Position numbers and translations under genes: made by a program. A model generated the notes under the pieces. It made no database searches. It was not told where the DNA came from and worked only from the letters and a program-made list of their open reading frames with translations. Below, piece after piece: positions 17,078 through 25,910 of a stretch of 35,323 nt of DNA. Position 1 is the first letter of the stretch; each line of letters opens with the position of its first letter. This stretch comes from Micromonospora sp. CPCC 205371. GTDB taxonomy: Bacteria; Actinomycetota; Actinomycetes; Mycobacteriales; Micromonosporaceae. Location: the NCBI RefSeq assembly GCF_026130045.1, contig NZ_JAIBNX010000082.1:1-35323 (forward strand). The letters are read 5' to 3'.

Positions 17078-17764
17078 ATGGCGGAACCCCGCTGCTACTT
17101 CTCGCTGCGAAGCCCGTACTCGTGGCTGGCTTTCCGCGAACTGTCCACACAGTACCCGGACGCCGGCGCGCGGCTGGAGTGGCTGCCGTTCTGGGAGCCG
17201 GACCGCGATACCGACGCGCTGCTGGTGGAGCGGGGCGGCCGGTTCCCCTATGTGGAGATGTCGCGGGCGAAGCACCTGTACGTGCTGCAGGACGTGGCCC
17301 GGCTCGCCCGGGACCGCGGGATCGCGCTGCGCTGGCCGGTCGATCGGGCGCCGGTGTGGGAGGTACCGCACCTGGCATACCTCGTCGCGCTGCGGCACGG
17401 CCGCGGGCAGCGCTACCTCGCGGCGACGTACCGTGCCCGTTGGGAGGAGGGGCGCGACATCTGCGACCGGGCGACCATCCGCGCCGTGGGCGAGGAGATC
17501 GGTCTCGACGGCGACGAGTTGGCCGCCGCCGCCGACGATCCGGCGCTGCGGCGCGAGGGCGTCGACGTTCTCCTGCGGGGCTGCCGGGACGGCGTGTTCG
17601 GCGTGCCGTTCTTCATCCAGGGCCGCGGCCGGTTCTGGGGGTTGGACCGGCTCTCCGCGTTCGTCCGCCACCTCGGCGGACTCGCCAGCGCAGGGCCAGG
17701 GCTAGCAAGTGACGCCGGGGCGGACCTCGGCGCGGACGGCGACCACGCGGGCGGGTGCGGCTGA
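17078..17764 (+). CDS. DsbA-fold protein, 2-hydroxychromene-2-carboxylate isomerase-like
   Basis: A 228-residue thioredoxin/DsbA-superfamily protein with FSLRSPYSWLAFREL at the N-terminus and DGVFGVPFFIQGRGRFWGLDRL near the C-terminus, both hallmarks of the hydroxychromene-carboxylate isomerase/FrnE group. It lacks a CxxC redox pair in the active-site loop, so isomerase is preferred over disulfide oxidoreductase. An isomerase in a polyene PKS operon could set a cis double bond, as proposed for cinnamoyl-chain clusters; this is inference. The ATG at 17078 has AAGGGAG at 17066-17072, one of the clearest ribosome-binding sites in the operon. Confidence 0.78.
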   Translation: MAEPRCYFSLRSPYSWLAFRELSTQYPDAGARLEWLPFWEPDRDTDALLVERGGRFPYVEMSRAKHLYVLQDVARLARDRGIALRWPVDRAPVWEVPHLAYLVALRHGRGQRYLAATYRARWEEGRDICDRATIRAVGEEIGLDGDELAAAADDPALRREGVDVLLRGCRDGVFGVPFFIQGRGRFWGLDRLSAFVRHLGGLASAGPGLASDAGADLGADGDHAGGCG

Positions 17765-18702
17765 TGACCGCCGTGGCCTCGATCGTCGACGTCTCCAGCT
17801 ACCTGCCGCCCACCGTGCCGCTCGCGGAGTTGCGCGACTCGCTGGGCCTCGACGACCAGCAGGCGCGCCGGTTCGGCCGGCTGTACGGGCTGGACCGCAT
17901 CTGCCAGGCGCCCGACCAGTCGGAAGCGGAGCTGCTGACCGCGGCGGCGGCCAAGCTGGAGGCGTTGAAGGGGCAGGAGGACCGGGTCCGGTACGTCGTG
18001 CGGGCCAAGGGGCTGGGCACCACCGCCCCGTACCCGATCAGCCCGCTGCGCACGGCGGCCGAATTGCTGGGCCTGACACGGGCCAGCGTGTTCGCGGTCG
18101 CCGACCACGGCTGCGCGACCGGCCTGCTGGCGCTGGACGTGGCGGCGACGCTGCTGGCGGGCGACGGTGACCCGGACGCCCTGGCGCTGATCCTGAGCGG
18201 TGACAAGACGTTCACGCCGTTCACCCAGTGGGTCGCCGACGTGACCGTGATGGGCGAGGGCGTGGCAGCGGCGCTGGTCGGCGCCGACACCGGGCGGGAC
18301 CGGATACTGGGCTACGCCTCCCGCATCCACGGGCGGACCGACGCGGTCGTCGACATGACCCCGGAGATCGTCCGGGTTGCCCGGCAGATCTATCAGAGCG
18401 CCCTCGCCGAGGTGGTGCACGCGGCCGTCGACGCGGCGGGCATCACGGTACCGGACATCGACCTGGTCCTGCCGCACAACGTCAACCGGGTGTCGTGGAC
18501 GGTGGCGGCCGAGAACCTGGGCATTCCTCGGGATCGGCTCTTCCTCGACAACATCGCGCGGACGGGGCACTGCTTCTGCGCCGACCCGTTCATCAACTAC
18601 GAGCGGGTCCGGCAGCTGGGCCTGTTGCGGCCCGGCGACCGCTATCTCATGACCTCGGCCGGCCTGGGCCAGACCTTCGCGGCGATGGTTCTCCAGCACT
18701 AG
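17764..18702 (+). CDS. KASIII-like ketoacyl synthase (cassette B)
   Basis: About 312 residues. Cys lies in VADHGCATGLLAL and His in LPHNVNRVSW; the usual GNTS motif is replaced by GHCFCADPFINY, as in the paralogue at 8477. The shared start (about 60 residues in, R-F-GRLYGLDRI versus R-F-LGLDRI) also supports common origin. It precedes the BtrJ/K/I-like trio, so extension of a 4-aminobutyryl-type starter is an attractive but unproven role. The ATG at 17764 overlaps the isomerase stop (TGATG). Confidence 0.86.
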   Translation: MTAVASIVDVSSYLPPTVPLAELRDSLGLDDQQARRFGRLYGLDRICQAPDQSEAELLTAAAAKLEALKGQEDRVRYVVRAKGLGTTAPYPISPLRTAAELLGLTRASVFAVADHGCATGLLALDVAATLLAGDGDPDALALILSGDKTFTPFTQWVADVTVMGEGVAAALVGADTGRDRILGYASRIHGRTDAVVDMTPEIVRVARQIYQSALAEVVHAAVDAAGITVPDIDLVLPHNVNRVSWTVAAENLGIPRDRLFLDNIARTGHCFCADPFINYERVRQLGLLRPGDRYLMTSAGLGQTFAAMVLQH

Positions 18703-18719
18703 CCATTGAGGACGGTGTC

Positions 18720-20096
18720 ATGCGCAAACTCCCTCCGGACTTCAACAGCCGGCTCAAGACGATGGTGGCGGGCACTCCGGACGCGTCGCTGGTGTTCCTC
18801 GCGAACTTCGAGGTCGAGGAGGAGTGGGGGCGCGGCGAGCAGCGCCTGCCCCGGTTCACGGCCGACAGCGGTGCCGCGCTCGTCACCGCGATGGACGAGT
18901 TCGCCGTCCTGCTGGCCGGTCCGGACGACCACGTCGTGCTCAAGGGCGCGCCGGACGGGGACTACCTGGGATACCTGCGCGATCTGGGTATCGCGTTGCC
19001 GGCGCTACACCCCGCCGCCCCGTACCGGCGGACCGCCACCGTCACCGAGGCCGTGCTGGCCGATCCGGCGCTGCTCGGCCGGCTCGCCGACCTCGGGCGC
19101 GCCGGGTGCCGGCTGGCGCCGCACGGGGTGTCGGCGAGCGAGGAGCGGCTGAGTGAGCGGACGGGTCTGCCGCTGGTCGCGCCGCCGGCCGCGGTCTGCC
19201 GGGCGGTGAACAGCAAGATCTACAGCCGCCGGCTGGCCGACGAGGCCGGCATCCGCCAGCCGCGCGGCTGGGGCTGTGGGACCGTCACCGAGCGGGGGCG
19301 GGTAGGGCCGGAGGCGGGCGGGGGGGTCGCCGGGGGGGCCCGGGTCCGCACCCAGGAGGCCTTCGGCGTCTCGGGCAAGGGGCTGGCCGTGCTCGACAGC
19401 CGGCAGCGGCTCGACCGTCTCCATCGGATGATCGCGCAGCGGGCCCGGCGGGCGGACGACGAGCGGATCGCCTTCGTCCTGGAGCGGTGGGTCGACAAGC
19501 GGGCCGACCTCAACTACCAGTGCACGGTCGGTGTGGACGGCGCGGTCCACTTCGACTTCGTCAAGCGGGCGCTGACCGAGAAGGGTGTCCACAAGGGACA
19601 TCGAATGCCGGCCGACCTCTCCGCGGCCCAGCACGCGGCGCTGATCTCGGCGGCGGACGCGATCGGCAAGAGGCTGGCGGCGGACGGGTACTTCGGCGTC
19701 GTCGGCGTGGACGCGCTGGTCGAGCCGGACGGCGAGATCTACCCCCTGATCGAGATCAACGCCCGGAACAACATGTCCACGTACCAGGTCCGGCTGCAGG
19801 AACGGTTCGTCGGCCCGGGACGGTGGGCGATGGCCCGCCACTACCCCCTGCGGCTGGACCGGCCGGTGGGCTTCGCCGCCGTGGCGAACGCCGCCGGCGA
19901 CCGGCTGCTGCGCCACCCCGGCGGCGCCGGCCTGCTCGTCAACAACTTCGCGACGGTCAACGCCGGTGCGGGCGGCGACGGACCGTTCGACGGCCGGCTG
20001 TACGCGCTCGTCGTCGCGGACTCGGTCGAGGAGCTCGACGACATCGACGCCACGATCGAGGCCCGCCTGGCTGGTTTGAAAGGAGACCGCTCGTGA
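18720..20096 (+). CDS. ATP-grasp glutamate:ACP ligase, BtrJ-like
   Basis: About 458 residues of ATP-grasp type: NSKIYSRRLADEAGI, EAFGVSGKGLAVLDS (glycine-rich loop), VDKRADLNYQC, VVGVDALV, and LIEINARNNMSTYQ (metal ligands). This architecture matches BtrJ of butirosin biosynthesis, which ligates L-Glu to the ACP BtrI. The two following genes match BtrK and BtrI, which strengthens the call. Around residues 185-215 (19270-19360) the protein becomes Gly/Arg-rich across runs of seven G, and the Lys expected just before EAFG reads as Gln. Base-call errors with compensating shifts are suspected. The ATG is at 18720. Confidence 0.82.
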   Translation: MRKLPPDFNSRLKTMVAGTPDASLVFLANFEVEEEWGRGEQRLPRFTADSGAALVTAMDEFAVLLAGPDDHVVLKGAPDGDYLGYLRDLGIALPALHPAAPYRRTATVTEAVLADPALLGRLADLGRAGCRLAPHGVSASEERLSERTGLPLVAPPAAVCRAVNSKIYSRRLADEAGIRQPRGWGCGTVTERGRVGPEAGGGVAGGARVRTQEAFGVSGKGLAVLDSRQRLDRLHRMIAQRARRADDERIAFVLERWVDKRADLNYQCTVGVDGAVHFDFVKRALTEKGVHKGHRMPADLSAAQHAALISAADAIGKRLAADGYFGVVGVDALVEPDGEIYPLIEINARNNMSTYQVRLQERFVGPGRWAMARHYPLRLDRPVGFAAVANAAGDRLLRHPGGAGLLVNNFATVNAGAGGDGPFDGRLYALVVADSVEELDDIDATIEARLAGLKGDRS

Positions 20097-21379
20097 CCGA
20101 CGAGATGACCGTGCAGGGCGTCGGGATCGGCGACATCGTCCGGCGCTTCGGCACACCCCTCTACCTCTACGACGGCGCCGAGCTGTCCCGGCGGATCGGC
20201 GACCTGCGCCGGCTGATGCACCCGCGGCTTGAGGTCTTCTACTCGCTCAAGGCCAACCCGAACGTGTCGATCTGCGCGCTGCTGCGGCGCGGCGGCGCGC
20301 GGGCCGAGGTCTCGTCGATGGCGGAGCTGCTGACCGCGCTGAGGGCGGGCGTGGCGCCGGCGGACATCCTGTTCCTCGGACCGGGCAAGAGCCGGGCCGA
20401 GATCGCCGCCTGCCTCGACCACCGCGTCTACGCGCTGGTCTGCGAGTCCTTCGGCGAGCTGGAGGCGATCGACGCGCTCGCCGCCGAGCGCGGCCGCACC
20501 GCCGACGTGGCGCTGCGCGTCAACCCGGGGTTCTCGGCGAAGAACTCCGGCCTGACCATGGGCGGCAAGCCCCGGCAGTTCGGCATCGACGAGAGCCAGC
20601 TGTTCGCCGAGCCGGGCATGGCCAAGCGCTATCCCAACGTGCGGCTGATGGGCGTCCAGATCTACCTCGGCACGCGCATCCTGAGCGAGGACGTGGTGGT
20701 CGAGAACACCGCACGCATCCTCGACCTGGCCGAGCGGCTGGCCGAGGAGCTCCAGTTTCCCTTGGAACTGGCCGACGTCGGCGGCGGGCTGGGCGTCGCG
20801 TACTTCGCGGGCGAGCGCGACCTCGACCTCGCGGTGCTGGCGCAGCGGCTGACGCCGGTCGTGGCGCCCTTCGCCGATCGGCATCCGCGGACCCGGCTGG
20901 TCATGGAGGCGGGCCGCTACCTGACGGCGACCGCGGGAACGTACGTCACCAGCGTCCGGTACGTAAAGTCCTCGATGGGGGAGCGGTTCGCCGTCACCGA
21001 CGGCGGCACCAACCACCACATGGCCGCCGTGGGCGTCGGGTCGTTCGTGCGCCGAAACTTCCCCTTCCGGCTCCTCAGCCGGATCAGTGAGCCGGCGAGC
21101 GGGCAATGGCACATCGCCGGCCCGCTCTGCACGCCCAACGACACCCTCGGCAAGAACGTGGAGCTGCCCGATCTGCGCGTCGGCGACGTGCTCGGCGTGC
21201 TGCGCTCCGGCGCATACGGGCCCAGCGCGTCGCCGGTGAACTTCCTGAGCCACGGGCATCCGGCGGAGGTGCTCGTCCACGATGGCGAGCCCTACCTCAT
21301 CCGCCGGCGCGACGTCGCCGAGGACCTCCTCGGGCCGCAGTACCTCCACGACTTCGGACCGGCCGGTAGCCGGCCCTGA
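20093..21379 (+). CDS. PLP-dependent decarboxylase, BtrK-like (DapDC/OrnDC fold III)
   Basis: A 428-residue fold-III PLP enzyme. The PLP Lys lies in VFYSLKANPN, the phosphate-binding glycines in DVGGGLGVAY, EAGRYL is present, and the substrate-side Cys lies in GPLCTPNDTLG with GAYGPSASP near the end. Beside an ATP-grasp ligase and an ACP with the BtrI-like DSTGV motif, it most resembles BtrK, which decarboxylates gamma-glutamyl-S-ACP to 4-aminobutyryl-S-ACP. Lysine biosynthesis is less likely in this operon. The GTG at 20093 overlaps the upstream stop and has AAGGAG at 20079-20084. Confidence 0.85.
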   Translation: MTDEMTVQGVGIGDIVRRFGTPLYLYDGAELSRRIGDLRRLMHPRLEVFYSLKANPNVSICALLRRGGARAEVSSMAELLTALRAGVAPADILFLGPGKSRAEIAACLDHRVYALVCESFGELEAIDALAAERGRTADVALRVNPGFSAKNSGLTMGGKPRQFGIDESQLFAEPGMAKRYPNVRLMGVQIYLGTRILSEDVVVENTARILDLAERLAEELQFPLELADVGGGLGVAYFAGERDLDLAVLAQRLTPVVAPFADRHPRTRLVMEAGRYLTATAGTYVTSVRYVKSSMGERFAVTDGGTNHHMAAVGVGSFVRRNFPFRLLSRISEPASGQWHIAGPLCTPNDTLGKNVELPDLRVGDVLGVLRSGAYGPSASPVNFLSHGHPAEVLVHDGEPYLIRRRDVAEDLLGPQYLHDFGPAGSRP

Positions 21380-21411
21380 CCCGCTGACCCAGACGAAAGG
21401 ACCGGCCGACC

Positions 21412-21696
21412 ATGGCCCAGAACCTCCACACCGACGCGGCGGCGCCGGATCGGGAACGCGTCGTCGAGGCGATCCTCGACCTGCTGCGCTCGGTGCTCGG
21501 CGCCGACGCCAGCGCGGTGACCGAAGACGCCAAGCTCTTCGACGAGCTCGGGCTGGACTCCACCGGCGTGCTCGACCTGATGCTCCAGCTCGAAGACGCC
21601 CTCGGCATCGAGTTCGACACCGACAACCTGCAACTGGAGCACTTCGGGTCGGTCCGTACGCTGGCCGACTACGTGATGGCCGAGACGGGTGAGTGA
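21412..21696 (+). CDS. Acyl carrier protein, BtrI-like
   Basis: A 94-residue carrier protein with the phosphopantetheine Ser in DELGLDSTGVLDLMLQLEDAL. The DSTGVLD pattern and the place right after the ATP-grasp and decarboxylase genes fit BtrI, the ACP that holds glutamate and then 4-aminobutyrate. It differs clearly from the PKS ACP at 11918. It should be the point where the starter is made and handed to the KASIII/ACAD proteins encoded around it. AAAGGA precedes the ATG. Confidence 0.9.
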   Translation: MAQNLHTDAAAPDRERVVEAILDLLRSVLGADASAVTEDAKLFDELGLDSTGVLDLMLQLEDALGIEFDTDNLQLEHFGSVRTLADYVMAETGE

Positions 21697-22540
21697 GCAC
21701 GCCGGCTTCGGGATGGCCACACTGGCGCACCGCCGGTTCGCCGGCGGCGAACGGCGTATCGACGACGCGTTCTCCGCGCGGCACTTCACCGACCTCACCC
21801 GCGGCCACGAGCTGTCGTACCGGCCGGAGCTGACCTCCCCGGCCGGCAACCCGTTCGCGTCCATGACGGCGGCGCTGCACGCCGAGGTGTGCGCCGACGG
21901 CGCCGGCGTCGAGCTGGGGGTCGGCGCGCACGCCACCCCCGGCCTCGGCTGCCCGGTCGCCACCAGCACGTACCTGGCGAGTGCGCTGCCGGAGGTCCGG
22001 TTGTCGTTCGCCGTCTCCGAGAACGGGTCCTGCGCGCCCTACACCGCGCTCCGCCTGGCCCGCCTGTACGCGGCGCGGCACGGCTTCCACCGGGTGCTGG
22101 TGCTGGTGCTGGACCAGGCCACGATCCCGTACGAGGTGCGGCTGCCCGCCGACCTGCGCCCCGCCGGGGACGCCGCCGTCGCGCTGCTGCTGACCACCGA
22201 CGGCACGGGCGCGCCCGTCGAGGTCGGGCAGCGCGCCGGGGTCAGCCCCGCCCGGGTGCCCGAGACAGTACGGGAGTTGGTGAGCGCTATGGGTACGCCG
22301 CTGGCGCGGTTGCGGCTGGTCGACGGCGCCGGCCTTTCGCCGGGCTGGTGGACCGGCGCGGTCGGCCCCGTGGCGGAGACCCGGACCGCGCCGGCCGGCT
22401 ACCGGGCCACCGCGACCTGGGGCGAGCTGGCGGCCGCGTGGTCCGGGGACGAAACGTTGGCGACGGTGCTGGTCGACTACGACCGGATCACCGCGGACCT
22501 CGGCGTGTGCGTGATCGGCCCGCGGGCGGGCACGGCATGA
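21689..22540 (+). CDS. Half-size thiolase-fold protein with one conserved Cys (cassette B)
   Basis: A 283-residue paralogue of the protein at 7671. The nucleophile-loop region reads FAVSENGSCAPYTALRLARLY, followed by VLVLVLDQATIPYEV. Unlike cassette A it keeps a Cys at the expected place, but no PHQAN-type histidine or GNTS motif is visible in the remaining sequence, which ends TVLVDYDRITADLGVCVIG. It may be a partner of the KASIII at 17764 or an acyl transfer protein. The GTG at 21689 overlaps the ACP stop. No characterised homologue comes to mind. Confidence 0.65.
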   Translation: MSEHAGFGMATLAHRRFAGGERRIDDAFSARHFTDLTRGHELSYRPELTSPAGNPFASMTAALHAEVCADGAGVELGVGAHATPGLGCPVATSTYLASALPEVRLSFAVSENGSCAPYTALRLARLYAARHGFHRVLVLVLDQATIPYEVRLPADLRPAGDAAVALLLTTDGTGAPVEVGQRAGVSPARVPETVRELVSAMGTPLARLRLVDGAGLSPGWWTGAVGPVAETRTAPAGYRATATWGELAAAWSGDETLATVLVDYDRITADLGVCVIGPRAGTA

Positions 22541-23202
22541 GGTCCGGCCTCGACACCTACCATGTGGCGCGGACCGGTGGCCTGGTACCGGCGCTGGAGT
22601 CGCTGACGGCGGCGCTGCTGCCCGGCGCGGTTCCCTTCGGACCCGCGGGCCACGCGGTCACCACCGCGGCCGTCGTGAACTGCGCTTCCCACGCGTGGTT
22701 CGACGGCGTCTGGCACGCACGGGAACCCGCGGGCGAGCGGACCTCGACCGCGGCGTCCGTGCCCGGTGGTTCGGTGCTGATCCTGCGCCGCGCCGCGCCG
22801 GCCGCGGTGGGGCGGCGGTCCGCCGTACCGCACCACGCCTGGCTGTCGGGGCTAGCCTGGTTGCGCCTGGGGCTGTCCGAGGCGCTGCGACGCTCCTGCA
22901 TGGACTACCTCGGCGGCCGCCGCGTGGGCGCCACCGCCACGCTGCTCCACCAGCAGCTCGTCAAGGGATCGGTCGCCGACGCCGTCGCCGTTCACCTGGA
23001 GGCGCACGCCGTGCTGCGCGACGGCGACACCGCTGGAACCGGCGGCGAGGCGGAGCGCCTGCACCGGCTCATCACGGCCGCCGACCGGGAGCTCGTGCGG
23101 CTGCTGGGCGCCAGCGGTTACGTCACCGGCGGCGCGGGGCAGGTGGCGGACGTCTCCGAGCTGCTGGCCGATGCCTACTGCCACCGGGAGCCGCCGTGCT
23201 GA
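22537..23202 (+). CDS. Truncated ACAD-like protein, probable non-catalytic partner (cassette B)
   Basis: A 221-residue protein that looks like an eroded ACAD C-terminal half: HAWLSGLAWLRLGLSEALRRSCMDYLGGRRVGATATLLHQQLVKGSVAD (helical region, broken here by eye) and LLGASGYVTGGAGQVADVSELL near the end, where ACADs carry GG-x-GY and then YEGTS. No catalytic Glu motif is present. It directly precedes the full ACAD (overlapping stop and start), as in cassette A, which supports a heteromeric flavoenzyme. The ATG at 22537 overlaps the previous stop. Confidence 0.65.
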   Translation: MRSGLDTYHVARTGGLVPALESLTAALLPGAVPFGPAGHAVTTAAVVNCASHAWFDGVWHAREPAGERTSTAASVPGGSVLILRRAAPAAVGRRSAVPHHAWLSGLAWLRLGLSEALRRSCMDYLGGRRVGATATLLHQQLVKGSVADAVAVHLEAHAVLRDGDTAGTGGEAERLHRLITAADRELVRLLGASGYVTGGAGQVADVSELLADAYCHREPPC

Positions 23203-24365
23203 GCCCCGGCGACACCGCGTTGCGACGGCTGCGCGGCCAGATGCGCGAGTGGGGCGCCGACTTGCGCGAGCGGGCGCTGGAGCTCGACCGCGACCCGGAC
23301 ATGATCCGGCGGTGCCTGGACCTGCCGGCCGTCCGGTTCCTGGCGGCGATGGGTGTCCCGCGGCGCTACCGGCGGCCCGACCTCATCGACGGCCACGCCT
23401 TCGACGGCGCCACCGCCGTGGAGCGCGTCGTCGTGATGGAGGAACTCGCCCGCGCCGACGTCGGGATGCTGGTCGCCGCGCCGGGCCCGTTGCTGGCCGG
23501 CGTCCTGGTCCAGGTGACCGGCGACGAGCGGCAGCGGGAATGGTTCTACGAGCGGGTCCTCGACCGGCCACTGTGGACCTGTTTCGCGCTGACCGAGCCT
23601 GACCACGGGTCCGACGCGGCCTCCCTGCGGACTTCGCTGACCAGGAGACCGGGCGGCGGCGCGGTGCTGCGGGGCGCCAAACGGTACGTGGGCAACGCCG
23701 TCCGGGCGCAGGTCGCCGTGGTGTTCGGGCGTACCGGCGCGTCCATGCTCGGCATCGGCGCGGTCCTCGTCGAGACGTCGGCCCCGGGTTTCCACGCCGA
23801 GGTCATCGACACCATCGGGCTGCGCGGCGCCTGCCTCAGCGCGGTGCGCCTGGACGGCGTCGAGGTACCGGCCGGGATGCTGCTCGGCCAGCACCTGTCG
23901 CCGAGCCGGCGCGGCATGTGGGCCTTCACCCGCACGTTCAACCTGCTCCGCCCCGGGGTGGCGGCGATCGCCCTGGGCATCGCGCGGGGGGCCCACGAGT
24001 ACCTGCTGGCCAGCCGCCGGTCGTGGACGCGCGGCGAGCAGCACGACCTGGACCGCCTGCGGCGCGACCTCGACGGCACCCGGGCGCTGGTGCTCCGCGC
24101 CGCCGAAGCCGTCGACGCCCGACCGGCCGAGGGGCATCTGGCGTCGGCGTCGAAGCTGCGTGCCGTGCGGCTGGCCGAACGCGCCACCGACCTGGCCTGC
24201 GCCCTGCTGGGGCCCGGCGCCCGGCTCGACCACCCGTTGCTCGACAAGATGGTGCGCGACGCCCGCGGGATGGAGTTCGTCGAGGGCACGAGCAACATGC
24301 AGCGGCTCACCATCTTCCACAGTGTCCTGGCGGGCAGGGTCGACCGTTCCCGGGAGGCGGAATGA
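23196..24365 (+). CDS. Acyl-CoA dehydrogenase-type flavoenzyme (cassette B)
   Basis: A 389-residue full-length ACAD with [15 protein letters not shown] and, at the C-terminus, [16 protein letters not shown] containing the catalytic Glu position. It is a paralogue of the enzyme at 5915 (shared [18 protein letters not shown] and LRGACL motifs). It probably introduces a 2,3-double bond into an ACP-bound acyl chain. The most obvious candidate is a chain derived from 4-aminobutyryl-ACP made by the three upstream genes, but this is inference. GTG at 23196 overlaps the upstream gene; the stop overlaps the LuxR start. Confidence 0.9.
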   Translation: MLSPGDTALRRLRGQMREWGADLRERALELDRDPDMIRRCLDLPAVRFLAAMGVPRRYRRPDLIDGHAFDGATAVERVVVMEELARADVGMLVAAPGPLLAGVLVQVTGDERQREWFYERVLDRPLWTCFALTEPDHGSDAASLRTSLTRRPGGGAVLRGAKRYVGNAVRAQVAVVFGRTGASMLGIGAVLVETSAPGFHAEVIDTIGLRGACLSAVRLDGVEVPAGMLLGQHLSPSRRGMWAFTRTFNLLRPGVAAIALGIARGAHEYLLASRRSWTRGEQHDLDRLRRDLDGTRALVLRAAEAVDARPAEGHLASASKLRAVRLAERATDLACALLGPGARLDHPLLDKMVRDARGMEFVEGTSNMQRLTIFHSVLAGRVDRSREAE

Positions 24366-24637
24366 CACGGACCGGTGGCGCACCCGAGCTGTCCACAAGG
24401 GAGCAACAAGTGCTCCAGCAGATCGCTCTCGGCCTGACCCATCGGCAGATCGGCCGCCGGCTGGGCATCAGCCAGCACACCGTCGACACGTACGTCAAGC
24501 GAATCCGGGCCAAGCTCGGACTGGGCAACAAGGCGGAGCTGACCAGGGCCGCCCTCGGCGTCGATCAGGCCGAGCCGAGCAGCAGCGCCATCGCGCCGAC
24601 GACCAACGCCTCGCACTCCGCCGCCGGCAGGAGGTGA
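24362..24637 (+). CDS. Small LuxR-type HTH regulator
   Basis: A 91-residue protein that is little more than a LuxR/GerE DNA-binding domain: [39 protein letters not shown], with the recognition helix around residues 35-45. It has no receiver, ATPase or ligand domain. It is the last gene of the rightward operon, overlapping the ACAD stop (ATGA). Its last 73 bases overlap the 3' end of the convergent condensation gene. It may regulate the cluster, with activity set only by its own level; targets are unknown. Confidence 0.88.
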   Translation: MTRTGGAPELSTREQQVLQQIALGLTHRQIGRRLGISQHTVDTYVKRIRAKLGLGNKAELTRAALGVDQAEPSSSAIAPTTNASHSAAGRR

Positions 24638-25848
24638 GTGCCGGCGCGCAGCTCGATCGAGACGAACGAGTCGGCCACCAGGACGTGAAAGTTCAGGCCA
24701 GTGCAGGGCCGCTCGACCCGCTCGACGCTGGCGAACGGCGCGCCGCCGCCGACGGTGGGGTCCCAGCCCGCTGGCGGCTCCGACGCGGACTCGTCGATCC
24801 GTACCACGTTGACGCTCGGCGGGGTGACCGGCAGCTGATGCCCGGCACCGCCCGCCGTTCGCTGCCGGGCGGCGAGCGCGTCACCGTCGTAGTACGAGTG
24901 CCGCAGCGCCGTGAGCCGGGCCTTGTTGGCCGCGGGGATCAGGCTTTCGAGGCGGCGCGGATCGGCGACGCCGACCCGTAGCAGCCCGGCCTGGGCCAGC
25001 GTGCAGACGCTCCGCTTCACGTCGGGGATGTGCCGGTTGGCGGACATCATGAACATCAGCACGCTGGATAGCCCGAGGCGTCCAGCGAGCGCGCCGGCCA
25101 CCGCCGCGACCGCGACGGCCGCCTCGCTCGACCGGGTGGCGGCCATGAGCTCGGACACCCGTTTCGGGGCGTCGGCCGAGAACACCCGCGCGACGTGCAT
25201 GGCGCCGCTCGGCGTGTCGAAGCCGGCGCCGAGGAGGCTGAGCTCGTCGCCCAGTTCGTCGTTGTGGCTTATCCAGTAGCCAATGGCCCGCTCGTTGAGG
25301 GCCACGCCGGCCGGCGACCGCTCGAACGCCGCGATGTCGGTGGGCTGGCGGGAGGGCGGCGGCAGGTCGGGCGTCACCCGCCGCAGCGCGCCGTGCAGCA
25401 CCGCCCGGAGCTCCTCGTGGAGCAGCTCGAATCCGTACCGGTCGGTGGCGAGGTGGTGCGCGGCTATCCCGAGCAGGGTCCGTTCACCACCGCCCCTGAG
25501 CGCCGCCACCCGCAGCGGCCACGCCGTCCGGACGTCCATGGCCGCGCTCAGCCATCGGTGAGCGTCTTCGCCATCGTCGAACAGTTCCAGCGGGTACGCC
25601 TCCGATTCGACCGGCCGTACGGTCTGCCGCGGCAGACCGTCGTCGCCGGCGGCGAAGGTGGTGCGCAGGGCCGGGTGCCGGGCGGCGGCCGTCCGAACCG
25701 CGGGGCGGGTGGGCCCCACGCCGGCCGCGCCCGGCACCTCCATGCCCTGCGTGAGGATGAGGCCGGGGGACCGCCGCTCGGGCGGGAACTCCTGCTGCTG
25801 CCACCCCCACTGCTGGCCCCAGCTGAGCGGCGCGGACTCGGTGCGCAT
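24565..25848 (-). CDS. Second free-standing condensation-domain protein
   Basis: About 427 residues, condensation-domain only: [14 protein letters not shown] (C1-like), [21 protein letters not shown] (HHxxxD with Arg-Tyr-Gly instead of the usual Gly) and [23 protein letters not shown] in the C5 region. The catalytic His pair and Asp are kept. It does not closely resemble the condensation protein at 10551. It may join a different pair of substrates or act as an acyl/aryl transferase of the same fold. The ATG at 25848 has AGTAGGG about nine bases upstream. It lies 62 bases after the StrR-like gene and is probably cotranscribed with it. Confidence 0.82.
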   Translation of the reverse strand: MRTESAPLSWGQQWGWQQQEFPPERRSPGLILTQGMEVPGAAGVGPTRPAVRTAAARHPALRTTFAAGDDGLPRQTVRPVESEAYPLELFDDGEDAHRWLSAAMDVRTAWPLRVAALRGGGERTLLGIAAHHLATDRYGFELLHEELRAVLHGALRRVTPDLPPPSRQPTDIAAFERSPAGVALNERAIGYWISHNDELGDELSLLGAGFDTPSGAMHVARVFSADAPKRVSELMAATRSSEAAVAVAAVAGALAGRLGLSSVLMFMMSANRHIPDVKRSVCTLAQAGLLRVGVADPRRLESLIPAANKARLTALRHSYYDGDALAARQRTAGGAGHQLPVTPPSVNVVRIDESASEPPAGWDPTVGGGAPFASVERVERPCTGLNFHVLVADSFVSIELRAGTHLLPAAECEALVVGAMALLLGSA

Positions 25849-25910
25849 ATGATCGACCCTACTCAATGCGATCGGGGTGCGGCCGTACCAGAAAACGGGG
25901 ACACCGGCGA

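Noticed and set aside
20093-21379. Diaminopimelate decarboxylase (LysA) of lysine synthesis
   Set aside because: The operon context with an ATP-grasp ligase and dedicated ACP fits BtrK better; the fold is shared, so only phylogeny would settle it fully.
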